Positions 44,380-56,219 of a stretch of DNA of 64,000 bases are shown here, piece by piece (position 1 is the stretch's first letter; every line of letters starts with the position of its first letter). The notes beneath the pieces are model-generated. The model did not search any database. It was given only the letters and a program-made list of their open reading frames with translations, and was not told the DNA's origin. This DNA comes from Athripsodes cinereus (taxonomy: Eukaryota; Arthropoda; Insecta; Trichoptera; Leptoceridae), in NCBI GenBank assembly GCA_947579605.1, contig OX388314.1, positions 4,340,001 to 4,404,000 of the forward strand. The letters run 5' to 3'. The position numbers and the translations under genes are program-made.

Positions 44380-45530
44380 ATTATTATTGTCTCCGTCTTC
44401 CTCGAGAGTGCACTTTGTTGCAGCATCTCTCAGGCTCGACTCAGCCACTCTTAAGAGAGACAGAGTGTAATTAATTATTGTTATAGTTATCTACTGTCCC
44501 AACTATTGTATTGTACCTATGTACCTGGTTGCTTGCTTTATACAGAAGACAACAGGCCCGACTATGTAACATTCATTATTTATTGTTATGTGTTCGTGTA
44601 TCTTAAGTTCACATACCTATCATCTTTTGTATTCCAGTTTGTAATGATCAATCCGTAAAAAAAGTGTCGTTCGTTTTGTCCATTTAACAGGATGGGTACC
44701 CGGCCCTCGTTTACTTGATTTTAAACATTTGAAAACCAAAAGTAGACATCAAAGTGTCGAAATCAAAGTCTTTTCAAATATCTCCATTAATAAATACTCG
44801 ACTCTTTGATAAATTCCCGTTTGTCTTAAATCAATGACTCTTACGTACCTACTCAAGTTTTTGGTCTCTTAACAGTGTAAAGAAAATCTCCAAAGGAGAA
44901 TTATTTGTATGTGTGATGATTTGATGAATGTAATTGAGTGAACACCTTTTTGTAAAGTCGATTACATTTTTATTTATTGTTATATAGGCTTTTTGTCATA
45001 TACTTAAAATGAGATAGAATTTGGATAAAGGGTGCTCAAATCTTATTTTTTCTCTCCATCTAACGATCTTGCCCACCTCGACTCCTTAATCCATTGTGAG
45101 ATTTTAGTCTTTAGATGTCTTCTCACAGATTTAAAACCTGAAAGAAGTTGAAAATGTTCCGTGAGTTAGTTCCTTAGATCTGTTCCTGATCACATTGAGA
45201 TTGTTACTATTACATATATGAATTATTGTTTCGTGCGTGATTCGGTTACTTGTAAATGACAGCCACTGTTTGATTTTGTGGAATCGGAATACGGGGAAAG
45301 AATGTTAAAGTAAGAGTATGTCCCAAATATTTTTCTCTATTGGCCTCACTCATTATACAGTTTGTGCTTTCACTTTTTTTGGGACACAAACAATTGAAGC
45401 ACAATTAGCGGAATTCGAAACAATGAGATGCAAACAATTTGACGAGTATAAGAATGTCATTAGTCAGCTAAATGTTTCACGTCGTTATATACATAAACTG
45501 ATGAGCTATCTAAAACCGAAGACAATTCTA
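44380..45530. other. No gene; possible ATT-tailed repeat at 44380-44480
   Basis: TTATTATTATTGTCTCCGTC followed by CTCTCAGGCTCGACTCAGCC looks like an antisense ATT-tailed LINE or SINE end. The rest carries no recognisable element. Confidence 0.35.
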
Positions 45531-45537
45531 CTACAAC

Positions 45538-45765
45538 TATTACTACTATACCATCACGGCATATTCCACTAGTGGGGTAGCCAGCGGGCCAGTTGCATGT
45601 AATAAACATGCAAACGAAGGCATTCAGGATAGGTGGCAAACCTCATCGCTGAATTAAAAATTTAAATATCTCTATTTTTAAAAAAAACCCGCCTTTTACA
45701 GGACATTCGAAAACTTGGGCTATGTGGAGAACCCGGCGAAAAATTGGTCTCGCATTTTTTTCAAT
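45538..45765 (+). mobile_element. Family A MITE, copy in plus orientation
   Basis: Order of blocks: TACTACTATA, CCATCACGGCATATTCC, GTGGGGTAGCCAGCGGGCC, AATAAACATGCAAACG, ATTCAGGATAGGTGGC, CTCATCGCTGAATT, TTTTACAGGACATTCGAAAA, GAGAACCCGGCGAAAAATTG. The left terminus is well kept. The right terminal inverted repeat seen at 32100-32125 is missing or too diverged. Confidence 0.75.
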
Positions 45766-45769
45766 TCTA

Positions 45770-48070
45770 TCACAGGTATATTAGTAAACTTTCTGCAATA
45801 TAGTAAAAGTGAGGTGATAGGTATACCCCTAGTACATTTGCAGTCGGAAAATGCAAATAACTATGCCGTATGAGTCCTTTTATGGATTTGTCAGGTATAT
45901 GGGATGTGCAATACTCATGTAGGAAAGTAGGAAAGAGACCATTAGCATCTTACTTACTTTCTTACTTTTAGCTCTTAATGTTATTGAGTGAATAGGTTAA
46001 TAAGAAAAATTTATAAGACCATATATGTGATGTCCATAATGATTTATAATATATGTACCTATTGTGAAAATTGTCAAATGTACCTATTGTAAGAAGGGAA
46101 ATAAAAAGCTTTTCATTTTCATTTTTTTTTCATAATTATGATTAATTTTACAACATGTTTTTTGAGAAAATTATTACTGCGTTACTAGTCTGTACCATAT
46201 AATTCAATGACTACCACAGATCCGAAGAATTGCTCTACAAAATCTGCATTGAAATTATTAAGAAAAAAATCTTTTGTAATGTGAAGTATTATTTTCCACC
46301 TCTGTGCTGAGACTAGAAGAGATTAGGGGTGTAATTATTTCGCTGTCTCTCCGAGAGACTGTCTCGAGAACGCATTAAAATCATTATTATTATTATTAGT
46401 ATAGTATAGTGTTGCTAGACGTATTACAGTAATACGTATAATGATAATTCATAGAAACAAGAAACAAACCGTACCCTCTCTCTCTCTGTGTCTCTGCAAA
46501 TGGTCTTGTCTTATCGTATTATTATACCTAACGTAGCTTTTACTAACGTAGTATAAAAGATCGTCCTATAAAGCGACAAACAGCGCATTATTCTGTATGT
46601 GTACAATACAGAGTACGCAGATACAACGTTGTATTTAAGAAATTGTGTGAATTAATTATATTGCTCTTTTAACTTCTTAATGTTATTATTTATTATTGTA
46701 TTACTTCGCTTTCCTCGCTACTTTAGCAGTAGTATTTCATTTCCCTTATTATTTTCACAGCGCTTTAAACATTCGCTGAAAATTATACAATGTGCTGCCT
46801 TGATTTGAGAAAGATCTCGTTTTGAAATAATATGACATGATTCTATTTAAACATTTTGCTATTCTCTTTTCTTTCATTTCAATAACATTTAGCCCCCCCC
46901 CCATTATCTTTAAGCTAGCCTGATAGAAGCTCTTGATAGCTAGCTCGCGACCAATAAAGTCACAGAAAATATCGACTTTGTTGATTATCTCTTTATTATT
47001 TTTATGGGCAGTTCGAGAAATGTCAACACTATTAATGCCAGTTCAGTCGTGTATATTCTGTGGAGCTATGGGAATCGTCTCATAACAATATCTATGCGAC
47101 CTCGATTTTACACTTGATGATCAGATGCAGTAATTCATATTTTTCACGTGAATAGGTAACGTGTTTTCTCTCTCGATAAATGAGAAAAAATAATATCCCG
47201 CACCGGCTATAATAATGGCAAGGACAGCCCCCATGCTTTTGTTTTGAACCAATAGCGTTGGAGATTTCACAAATTCAAAAATGAAACCATCCACATTTTC
47301 ACACTCGAATACATTTCACGTTAATGTTTCCAAATATACCTGGTTATTTACCAGACGGCGCTATTTACATAAAGCATTCGCGCATTAATTGTCTATCAAT
47401 TAGTAGTACATAGTCGATGTGATATTATTTCAAACGTTTTTATCACTCGACGTATAAAATCAATACGGCTGGCGTCTGTCAGCGGGTATATATGCTTTAA
47501 TTAGATTTCAATTTTCACTCCGTACTCGTAGGCATAAGTATAGTAATATATAGTAGCAAATATATTGTATGCTAATTGTACATATTATATCGCATACATA
47601 GAATTGCAAAACTATTACTTTTGTAGATTTGAATTACCCTACTGAATAATGAAATAACATGGTAATCCATTATCCTCGTATGTTGTGCTATATTATACAG
47701 CTAATTAATATTTCGTTGATTTCCATTTAGTCTTAATATTTCAATGTGCCCTCAGGAAGGCCGTTATCGTGAAGCTCATAAGTTGATATATTTTTCATAT
47801 TGTATCCAGTAAATTTCTACTATCCACAATAGTTGCATTGTTTTGTTTTGTTCTTCAATTGCTTATAGGACACCGAATTCGAACACAATTTATATAAAAC
47901 GCAAGTAACAGAAAGAAGAAAACATCGTATTTTTTTTGTTTATTTAAAATAATTGATACTTTTTACATAAAAATGTATGGGAGAGATAGAGAGACCCTCA
48001 GTAATAGGTACATAATAGCCCTCATGGATATGTGCTATTTTTTTTTTTGTAAAAATAGTATTGATGATAA
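45770..48070. other. Gene-free stretch
   Basis: A possible ATT-tailed LINE 3' end (GAGACTGTCTCGAGAACGCA plus ATT units) lies at about 46340-46400, and a C10-like run at about 46893-46902. No gene is recognised. Confidence 0.4.
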
Positions 48071-48077
48071 TAATCTC

Positions 48078-48270
48078 TATACCATCATCGCATTTCTACG
48101 AATCGGGTTGCCAGTGGATCAGCAACATATAATAAACAAGCAAGTGTTAAGATATTCAGGATGGTGGCATGTCTTGTCGCTGAACTGAAAATGTTAAATG
48201 TGTTAAAACATTTTTTTTATCAATATCTGTCTTCACAGAATACTCGAAAAAGGTAGGATGCCTATTCTTT
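48078..48270 (+). mobile_element. Family A MITE, diverged copy
   Basis: ACCATCATCGCATTTCTACG, GGGTTGCCAGTGGATCAGC, ATAAACAAGCAAG, ATTCAGGATGGTGGCATG, TCGCTGAACTGAAAAT and CTTCACAGAATACTCGAAAA follow the family order with many substitutions. Confidence 0.7.
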
Positions 48271-48274
48271 ACCA

Positions 48275-49015
48275 GGGACTTCAAGGTATTATTCCAATGA
48301 TAATAATGCCTATCCGCAAGAGCTAGTAGATGTCTCTCAGAGTCACTTTATCTGTCTCTTGCATTTTAGTGTAAATTGGTTGAGAAATATTAATGCTAAT
48401 TTAATAAAAAAAAGTCAAAATTAATTGAGATAATTTGAACTTAATAAGGACTACCCTAAGAGCATATTGAAGTTTCTAGCCTCAGTGTCACGTGTTATGC
48501 TTTTAGTGATAATATATTATTATTTTAGGTTATGTATGGTTATACCGCTCGGGTAGTGGTTTAATTAATTAATAATTAGATTAAGCTATAAGTAGGTAAT
48601 CCTGTTCAATGTTTTGCGCTTGTGGTAGATTTTCCGTATAAGTTAAGCAAAAGTTTGCGTCCTCTCTAAAATCCTAAAATACCCTTTTAATGTGTTTCAG
48701 CATCAAACAATGAATGAAATGGAAATATTTTATAGATTAAGATTATGGCTTTTCTAGGATTTCTAATAAGGTATTATTTTTAACTTTTGCATATTATTTA
48801 TTCCCAATCCAATCGCCGCGCCGTTTTATTCTCCTCTCGGGAGCATATAGTGGAACTAGAAACCAGGCTCCTCCATTTAGAGCGACTTTCCCCTAATCTA
48901 GTCACCTTTCCAAACGTGTCTGACGGACCAATGTTATTTTCATGTCGGTGGCATAATTTTGTTATTCAACGCCTGCTTATTGAAACATGCTTCAAGATTT
49001 AGATGATGCTGATGA
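48275..49015. other. No gene; old repeat near 48832-48925
   Basis: The patch TCTCCTCTCGGGAGCATATA ... CCTCCATTTAG ... GTCACCTTTCC resembles 36650-36730. A 71-codon frame covers it (48787-49002). The family is unknown. Confidence 0.35.
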
Positions 49016-49021
49016 TTTTGG

Positions 49022-49210
49022 ATAATTTTATTTTATTTTGACGCCGTTTAACAATCCCTAGACCGTCTCAAGGGCGCCAGTGAAGAGTTCAGTTTTTTAA
49101 TTTGCTTCTGAAGCTAGTGACTGTCTGACTATCTCTCAGTAGCACCGGTAGGCGATTCCACATAACTAGAAGCACAGATGGTGGAAAAATGTTTTTAATC
49201 TTATTTGACC
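49022..49210 (-). mobile_element. Antisense CR1/L2 3' end
   Basis: On the minus strand the frame reads MWNRLPVLLRDSQTVTSFRS then KLKN and a stop, matching AWNRLPADLRKNQPTATFRS-KLK of the CR1/L2 fragment at 4148-4762. The 3' UTR (GGCGCCCTTGAGACGGTCTA, TTAAACGGCGTC) also matches. The tail is AAAT-like rather than ATT. An older, mutated member of the same family. Confidence 0.75.
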
Positions 49211-49214
49211 ATAC

Positions 49215-50205
49215 AGTTTGTCACGATTGAATGTGGAGTTATTTCTTCAATCCCATTTGAGAAAGATTTTATTTGAAAAACCTGTTTAACAGGTAAATAA
49301 CTAAAGTTTTACGTTCCGTAATATTATAATTTGACGATACTATCGTGAAATTTTGACCTATTCAAAAATGATATTTGGATTTTCCAAATGTTGTAATACC
49401 TACTAAGATAGATATAATCTTATAATTAAATGCACAATTGAAAGTGGATCGCTCCGATTATCTAAATTATTATTAGACTTAATAGTAAGTAGGTTGATCA
49501 CCTCGACATTCGTGTCGACTGTGACATTTAACCTGGAAGACTTTCAATGTCAATAATATTGTCCATTAGGCGATTAGCATTTAGAATATATAATTTTATA
49601 TTTATATTGATTGTAACCTAATTTTAGTTGTCTCGTACTACATGTTTGATAGTACTAAATTATTCTATTTAACAAAATTATCTAGATAAAGTTTAAGTTT
49701 TGAAGGCATTTAATTGGCGAGCATGTGTAAGCAACTGTGTGAATGCGACATAATATTCAGTGTACACAGAATATTGTTTTTATTTGCCTGGTTTAATACA
49801 ATTATAATGATACAAAAATAAATGCAAACTTATACAAATCAACAATCAACAGTAATATTTAGACTACCAACTTTCATGCAATATCAATAGAAAAACAAAA
49901 AAACACTCGTACTTATTCTATCTAGAGGTTCCACTGGACAGAATAAATGCCTATTGATAACTTTAATTGTAACAGTAATACCTTTTCTATTTGCTTATTG
50001 TTCAATATTGTATTGATCCAATATCCAATTTAATATTGATACATTTATTTTCTCTGCCCAACACGTAAATTAAAATGAGTGATGGTATGAAGCATGTATA
50101 TTCACCATTTATACCTACATATAAATAAATGTCGATAGTAATAAATGTATTGATTCGATACTACTTCATAGTGTATATTGCATAGGATATTGTTTATTAT
50201 TATTA
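49215..50205. other. Gene-free stretch
   Basis: No gene or element recognised; ends in a short (ATT)n run next to the Harbinger-like element. Confidence 0.4.
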
Positions 50206-50209
50206 TTTA

Positions 50210-50819
50210 GGCCCAAAATTACAATGCAGGCTTAAGATCCTCCTTAACCTTAAGAAACACATAAAGCTTCGTTTTCCAAAAGTACGCGAATTACAATGTC
50301 TCCTTAGCACGAATTTGCGGCTTAACCTACTCCTTAAGTTAAGGAATACCCGGGGGTGTCCTCAACAACGTTAAGCTCGCTTAAACTCAGTTAATTTTTT
50401 CATCACCAGGAGGCGCCACTAGTAACAATAAGAACAAACTGACATTAATGTCATATGTTCGCGCTTTCATTACGCTTTTTGTTTGTTGTTGCTAAGGTTG
50501 TTTCATTTGCGCTTCTATTTGGATGTTTTCATTACTGACCCTGTTTCGTAGGTAACGAAAAAATCCAAGAGCGTTCACGAAATCAAAACAACAACACGAA
50601 AAATGGCGCGCGTCGCCGTTAACATGACAGATGTGAGGTTAATGCATAGACAAAATCACGATAAAACAACTAGTAGGGCTACCAACTTAACCATATTTGC
50701 GGCTTAGTCAGTCGCAGTCGAATATTGATTGAAATTCTCGTGTGAGCATTAAGCTCGACTTAACTTTTAAGCCTCCTCACCAAAGCTCCACGATAAGCTA
50801 CTGATTGTAATTTCGGGCC
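50210..50819. mobile_element. Harbinger-like non-autonomous element, 610 bp, TTA duplication
   Basis: The left end GGCCCAAAATTACAATGCAG and the right end, inverted, GGCCCGAAATTACAATCAGT are terminal inverted repeats. TTA flanks both sides (50207-50209 and 50820-50822). A 3-bp T-x-A duplication with GG(G/C)-starting termini is the PIF/Harbinger pattern. Subterminal regions are packed with CTTAA/TTAAG words (at least ten), in both orientations. The interior (50400-50640) is GC-richer, with ATGGCGCGCGTCGCC near 50594, but no transposase or Myb-like frame. Probably a MITE or internal-deletion derivative. Confidence 0.75.
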
Positions 50820-50824
50820 TTAGT

Positions 50825-52750
50825 TGTTTGTATTTCTCCAGCCTCTTGTATACCTACATATACAAACACAGTACGTAGTAGTAGTGTTCGATATGCAATC
50901 GATATAATATCAAACAGACAAATGGTTAGAAGATTTTGAATTACTCGCTCACTTTGTCTGCTTTATGTGTATGCCTGTATTAAATAACTCTTTACCTAGG
51001 TATGCCTGTATTGTATTTGTACAGTCCACATACTATCTCTGTAATATCTTTCTATTCAATAACGCGTACCTGTGGAAAATGCCGGGATAAAGCAGATACT
51101 ACTACTTATCCCACAAGTGCACAGAAAAAACAGGTCTATGTTGTTCTCTCAATCCAAGAATTTGAATTATCTCAAACAATAGTTTTGCCCGCCCGTGAGT
51201 ACAATTTTGGTTTGAATATGCGGATAAGTAGGAGTTAACGACTCCTGAGGTATCCGGGTGTGAGGTGGATCTTTCTTCAATATCTCAAACAGTTCAAGAG
51301 AATATTGTCTTGAGTTAAGAATTTTAAAAAATCAGCTCTCTAAAAAATATTAGCTCTCTTCAATGACATTGAGAATTTTAATTTCTTCAATGAATATTAT
51401 TTTCTTGTTTTGAGAATTTGAATTCTTCTGTAACGACATGTCTTCTTAAATTGAAAAAAGAAATCAGGAGCTTCAGGTAAATTTAATTCAGATATAATGT
51501 AGCAATATTTTTTTTATATTCGAAAAACTAAGTTTTACGTATCGAGGCGACGGATGTGATGTTCTACCTGAGAGACTGTATTTTCCGTCAGCCTGCACCA
51601 GCGTGTGGTATGGTGAGAGTAAATACTAAATAAGTACTTAATGACACTATGATTATGCGGAAGTATCTCATCAAATCACGATGTTGACGGCTTAGATTAA
51701 GGAAGCACATAGAACCTGCGCTACACGGAGATTTAAATAATACGCAAGGTGTGTATTTGTAGCGAGACTTAAGCCTATATGAAAATTCGGGTGATAAACG
51801 GGGCTTACATTATCATTTAGAAAGTCCCAGAATTAATTTATTAATATTTCAAATACTTAATATTAGTCGTACTAAGTGGTAGAAGATTAATGATTAATAT
51901 GCAGGCTTGTAATCCTCTACTCAAATATCGCAGAAAATTATTCCTTACGTCCGTATTACATAGGCCTATTATTATTCGTTTTGTTGTGTGTATAAGATGA
52001 AATGTAAAAAAGGACAAGTCGCTGGCTTAAAAAAATCTTCAAATAATACATGCTCATTGAAGGAAAGTCTATTAGTTAAAACCCTGTGCTCTCAATAGTG
52101 AAAAAGGCGAGAAATTGTGTGTTAATAATGCAATAAAATAGTTAATAATACAATAGAAAAAAATGAAGGTCTATATTTTCAGTAGTGTTGAGATGGCTGA
52201 AGAAGAAGAAGCCTTTGAAAGTGTTGATTTCCACTTTGAAATGTTGTATACGAGAGAATGAACTATTCTTGTTAACTTTTTAGAATCTTTACCTATATGA
52301 TTAGATTACTTGTGGCATCAGTATACAAGTGTTTGTGTTATGCCTAATGTGCAATTAAAATAATATGTTTGCGCTAGTAACTAAAATAAAATCCCGTTGT
52401 TTTTTGTATGTGGCACTGGGCTAACGATGTCTATGATAGTATCGCGGACCATATTGCGCCTTGTAACGTAACAATATAATATACTAAATTGTTCACTTCT
52501 AATAATTGTAATATCTATGTATAATAACATAATTATAATATTAGGTACATCTATTTCTTAATGTACGTGTACGTCAGCTGTTTGAGGCTGTATGGCTACA
52601 CTTACCTATATCTACAGCATCCGTTTGGCAGGTTTATAGATCCACCTATTATAACGTGCACCATGTCTAGTATGTAGTGATGACACAACTAACTAGTCCT
52701 GCCGGATAACGCGGTTTCGGTAATTTGGACATGATGTGCGAATGGATGAT
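50825..52750. other. No recognised gene
   Basis: A 78-codon frame at 51002-51238 has no motif. GACTCCTGAGGTATCCGGGTG at about 51240-51260, followed by TCTTTCTTCAAT, resembles the LINE 3' UTR at 3112-3140, so a small LINE tail may lie at 51230-51290. CTCTC/TCAA-rich repetition occurs at 51290-51450. Confidence 0.4.
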
Positions 52751-52754
52751 AAAA

Positions 52755-53000
52755 TCATAAAATGATGACGAAGAAAGTCTATTTATCTCAAAGAGGGTGT
52801 GTAAGAATGCGTGGATGTCATAGAACTATGTACGCGGTTTGATCAAATTCTCAGGGACTGTCGTTATGTTGAGTAAGAGAAATCGACGCACGTGCTTGAG
52901 GAATTGCATGAGTGTAGAAGCGAAAAAAGTGTGTAAGAACAGGTCTATACTCTATTATGGTGTTCCGTTCTCTCTGCTTATCGCATTTGGGCCAATCGTC
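52755..53000 (+). repeat. Coding-like repeat, copy 2 of the diverged pair
   Basis: MTKKVYLS and DQILRDCRYVE are conserved with 17281-17470, with frameshifts between them. The downstream part matches as DNA (GTTCCGTTCTCTCTGCTTAT). It extends farther right (CGTCGACCAATTTGGTTAGG). Likely an unidentified decayed mobile element. Confidence 0.4.
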
Positions 53001-53094
53001 GACCAATTTGGTTAGGGGAAGTGTTTTAGTCGAAGATGTTGATATTCGACAGAATGTTCAAGTTTAAATTGTGATTGCCTTACAAAAGTACATC

Positions 53095-53175
53095 CACCGA
53101 CTCCTGAAATATCCAGGAGAAAGGTTATTTCTATAACCCCACCGGCGCGGCGTGAGAGCATAGTATAGTAGTATT
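53095..53175 (+). repeat. Probable LINE 3' UTR piece
   Basis: CCGACTCCTGAAATATCCAG and GCATAGTATAGTAGTA resemble strings in the 3111-3290 region that follows the RNase-H LINE tail. There is no coding part and no A tail. Confidence 0.35.
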
Positions 53176-53179
53176 TTGA

Positions 53180-53840
53180 TAAAATGTCTATTTCATGATT
53201 TTTTGTATTAAAATACTCTGTTTAGTATTACATCGGATATTGAGCTGCTGTCTGGATTAGTAATAAAGTTTTGTTCAATATCGGATATCCATTCCATTAC
53301 TATCGTCTACGAGCTATGGCTGTGGTATCGTATGTCTAGTACCTACCGTTATGGGGTCATTTTCCGCGATATTATTGTTGTGATTATTATTACACGGTCG
53401 TTATGTATATAAAGATATTATAATAAATGAGTTGCTAATAGAGACGAACGTTATTTTTTATCATTTTGTTTTTGTTTTTATTTTTAATCCACCGTGGTTT
53501 GCTGCAAGCCGACCGGAATGTTATGTATTACTTATCTACTTAATATTGTACCTATATCGTTTTGTTGATGGGAGATTATTATTGTTATAGGTGAGGTGTA
53601 TGCTATTTATGTATTCTGTATTCTGATTTGAACTTATGACCGGCGCGGATTAATTATAGTGGTGGTTGCATCGCGATCATAAATAAATAAGTATTGACAT
53701 CATGGATTAGGAATTTACCGACACAGTCTACCTACATGTGCCATAATTAACGTTTTAAGAGAGCAAAATATTGCGAGTAAAGTCTCGTTCATATGATTTT
53801 AGAGATAAACGTTTGGTATCTTTAACTGTGGGAGGAACAT
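53180..53840. other. No gene seen
   Basis: AT-rich; nothing recognised. Confidence 0.4.
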
Positions 53841-53846
53841 TTTAGG

Positions 53847-53956
53847 GCCGTAGAGGGATCGGGAGGAGACTCCAGAATATAAAGGAATGGACCGAAATGA
53901 GAGTCGTTGAAAGATTGTCAAGTAATCGTCAACGTTGGAAGAAACTGACGTGACAA
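53847..53956 (+). pseudogene. LINE ORF2 C-terminus relic
   Basis: The frame reads GRRGIGRRLQNIKEWTEMRV, then VERLSSNRQRWKKLT and a stop. The pattern R-P-x-x-R-W-x-x-D/N-I-x-x-W-T, V-E-x-L-x-x-x-R-x-x-W-x-x-L-T is characteristic of the LINE C-terminal tail. It is intact to the stop, but upstream sequence is lost. Confidence 0.6.
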
Positions 53957-53959
53957 TTA

Positions 53960-55185
53960 CAGATGTAAAATGTTTCACTCCGGAAACTACTCCGATGCTC
54001 CAAACTGTAATTACTAATTGCTTGGTCCCTTGTTTATAAACCGAACCCTAGACTTTCTGTCAGTCATTAATTTGATTTTGTGTTTAAACCAAACCACATA
54101 TGCAGTATAATATGTTCGATTAGATTTACATATTTCTCTAATATATATGATGTCACAATTTTAAACATTTTAATTCTTGTTAAAAGCTTTTCAACATTCT
54201 TATCTAAAATTGTAGACGTTCTTATAAAATCAAGGTGTTGGCTACAAATGACGTATACCTACACTTGATACATTTCAAATAATGATAATTTATTATTGAT
54301 ATGTGGTCTTGATTGTATTTAATCTATTTTCGTCACTGTTGATTTATTTATTTATTTGTAGGTTTATTGATTTCTAATAGTCCATATTTAGCACTGTGCT
54401 TATTTAGCTTTACTCGAATATTAACTTGTACTAACTTCGTAAATAATTCAGTTACTTACTGGATTACTTCCGGGAGGTTACAGCTATTGATTCTTTTCTT
54501 TTCATTTCATTTTATTATTTTGAAATAATTAAGCTTAAATCCTTTTTAAGACTTTTACAAAGAAAACGTTCATTATATAAACATGAACTTTTGTTTTAGT
54601 TTGTTTTGACTTTTTAATTTCTTTGCTTAGCTACTACATAACTATAGTAAATGAGGTATATAATATAATTATAATCCTTTTTTTCGGGAAAGCTAATTTC
54701 TCTTTATACTTTTAAACGAAATCATCTTATCATTTTCTCTCTATTGCTTACATAAACCTTATCCCATTTTCCATAACCTTTTTCATTATCTTTTTGAATT
54801 CTATGAATACTTTCACCTGTAAAGGAATTAATAATAAATATTGAACATGGAAAAGGTTACGAATACTTTGTATATGAAATTTTCAGCCCTTATTCAGGAT
54901 ATTAGAAAACTTGTTTCGAAAACATATATTTCTATTTACCAGTAGGTGTAATGGATATCTAGTCTCGTATTAGCCTGTGAGCTAAATATATAAAATTTTA
55001 TAATCGATAGACCTATTTGACATTTTCTAAGCCTCGTTAATTAATCGAATACATATCTATCACCTCGAATCTCTTCCGGACTTAACACATACCCTTGCTC
55101 TCTTAACATTCCTCACGCATGCTCCCTTGTTCCGTGTACTCACTCAGCTATGGTCATCTTTGGTTAGTCCTTTTACTTTATTTAT
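53960..55185. other. Gene-free AT-rich stretch
   Basis: T-rich, motif-free; no element recognised. Confidence 0.4.
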
Positions 55186-55189
55186 CTTG

Positions 55190-55335
55190 TATATTATTTG
55201 AGAGTTTGGAGGTGTTCAAGGCAGGGTTAAAGACCCTATTGTTCAGGAGGTGTTGTGATTCTTGAATGATGTAAGATTCTTGCGGTGGTTTTTTCACAAA
55301 ACGGCCCATCTTAAAAAAATTGTCTATTTAATATT
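55190..55335 (+). pseudogene. CR1/L2-like ORF2 C-terminal fragment
   Basis: The frame at about 55198-55258 reads FESLEVFKAGLKTLLFRR and stops soon after. S-L-x-x-F-K-x-x-L-K-T-x-L-F is the conserved last segment of CR1/L2 ORF2. The following about 75 bp would be 3' UTR. No clear microsatellite tail, although TTAATATTATTATG occurs at 55327. Confidence 0.55.
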
Positions 55336-55339
55336 ATTA

Positions 55340-56095
55340 TGTTTCAATTGCTCTATATTATGTAATTTCATACTTTCTCCAAAGTATACATGATCACTTT
55401 CATATGGCTAAGTTCTGACATTGTATTGTTTAAATGTGATATGTGTTTGCTATAAAGTTACATACATACTACATAGTGTCTATAACGTTTCAATGCAGTT
55501 CTCGTGCTCTATATAGATTTTATTCATAGTGCTTAACCTATTTCAATCGTCTCGTCTAGTTACACGTTCCATTACACGAGAGGTATGATGGAAAGTGATA
55601 TTATTATTATTTGTACGACCTATTTAAAGAGGGAAATCGTTCCGCATATTTCAATATTTATTCCTACTGGAACGATTTCATATTGGCATGCATTTGCATT
55701 TCATTCATTGGGAGCTCGAAATGTTGCAATTTAATCACGGATATAAATTTATTTCGAGTATTGGCACTTTTGAAGCAGTTTACAGTAACAATGTATAGAA
55801 TTTAGTGAGCGATTAACCACTGAACAGATCGAAGAATGTATGATTTTTATTTAATCGGTATTTTATCGCTTGCTTAGTGCACGTTTATTAATGATACGAT
55901 AACTGTTTAATTTCACTGTGTCATTAATAACAGTATTGTTCATTATTTTATCTTTTATGTAAGTGTATCGTATGTACTGTGCAATGTAGATTTTTTTAAT
56001 TTATACCCTAGTATGAAATTAAAATAAGATTGTGGAACTCTAATTGTTAAATCTTTTCGCGTAAAGTTAAATAAGACTGGAATAGACAATACATT
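55340..56095. other. No gene seen
   Basis: Nothing recognised beyond short random frames. Confidence 0.4.
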
Positions 56096-56104
56096 AGTTG
56101 ACTA

Positions 56105-56215
56105 TATCTATCTATAGGCATATCCCACAAGTTTGTTCCTCCGTATCAATAATAATTAAGAGTTTCAGGGTGGCTGGCATAACTCATCGCTGAATTGAAG
56201 ATATTTATTGTATTT
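56105..56215 (+). mobile_element. Family A MITE fragment
   Basis: GGCATATCCCACAAGTTTG, TTCAGGGTGGCTGGCATAAC and TCATCGCTGAATTGAAGAT keep family order; GGGTAGCCAGC has been lost. Confidence 0.55.
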
Positions 56216-56219
56216 TATG

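Noticed and set aside
46893..46902. C-run as a regulatory site
   Set aside because: A short homopolymer with no supporting context.
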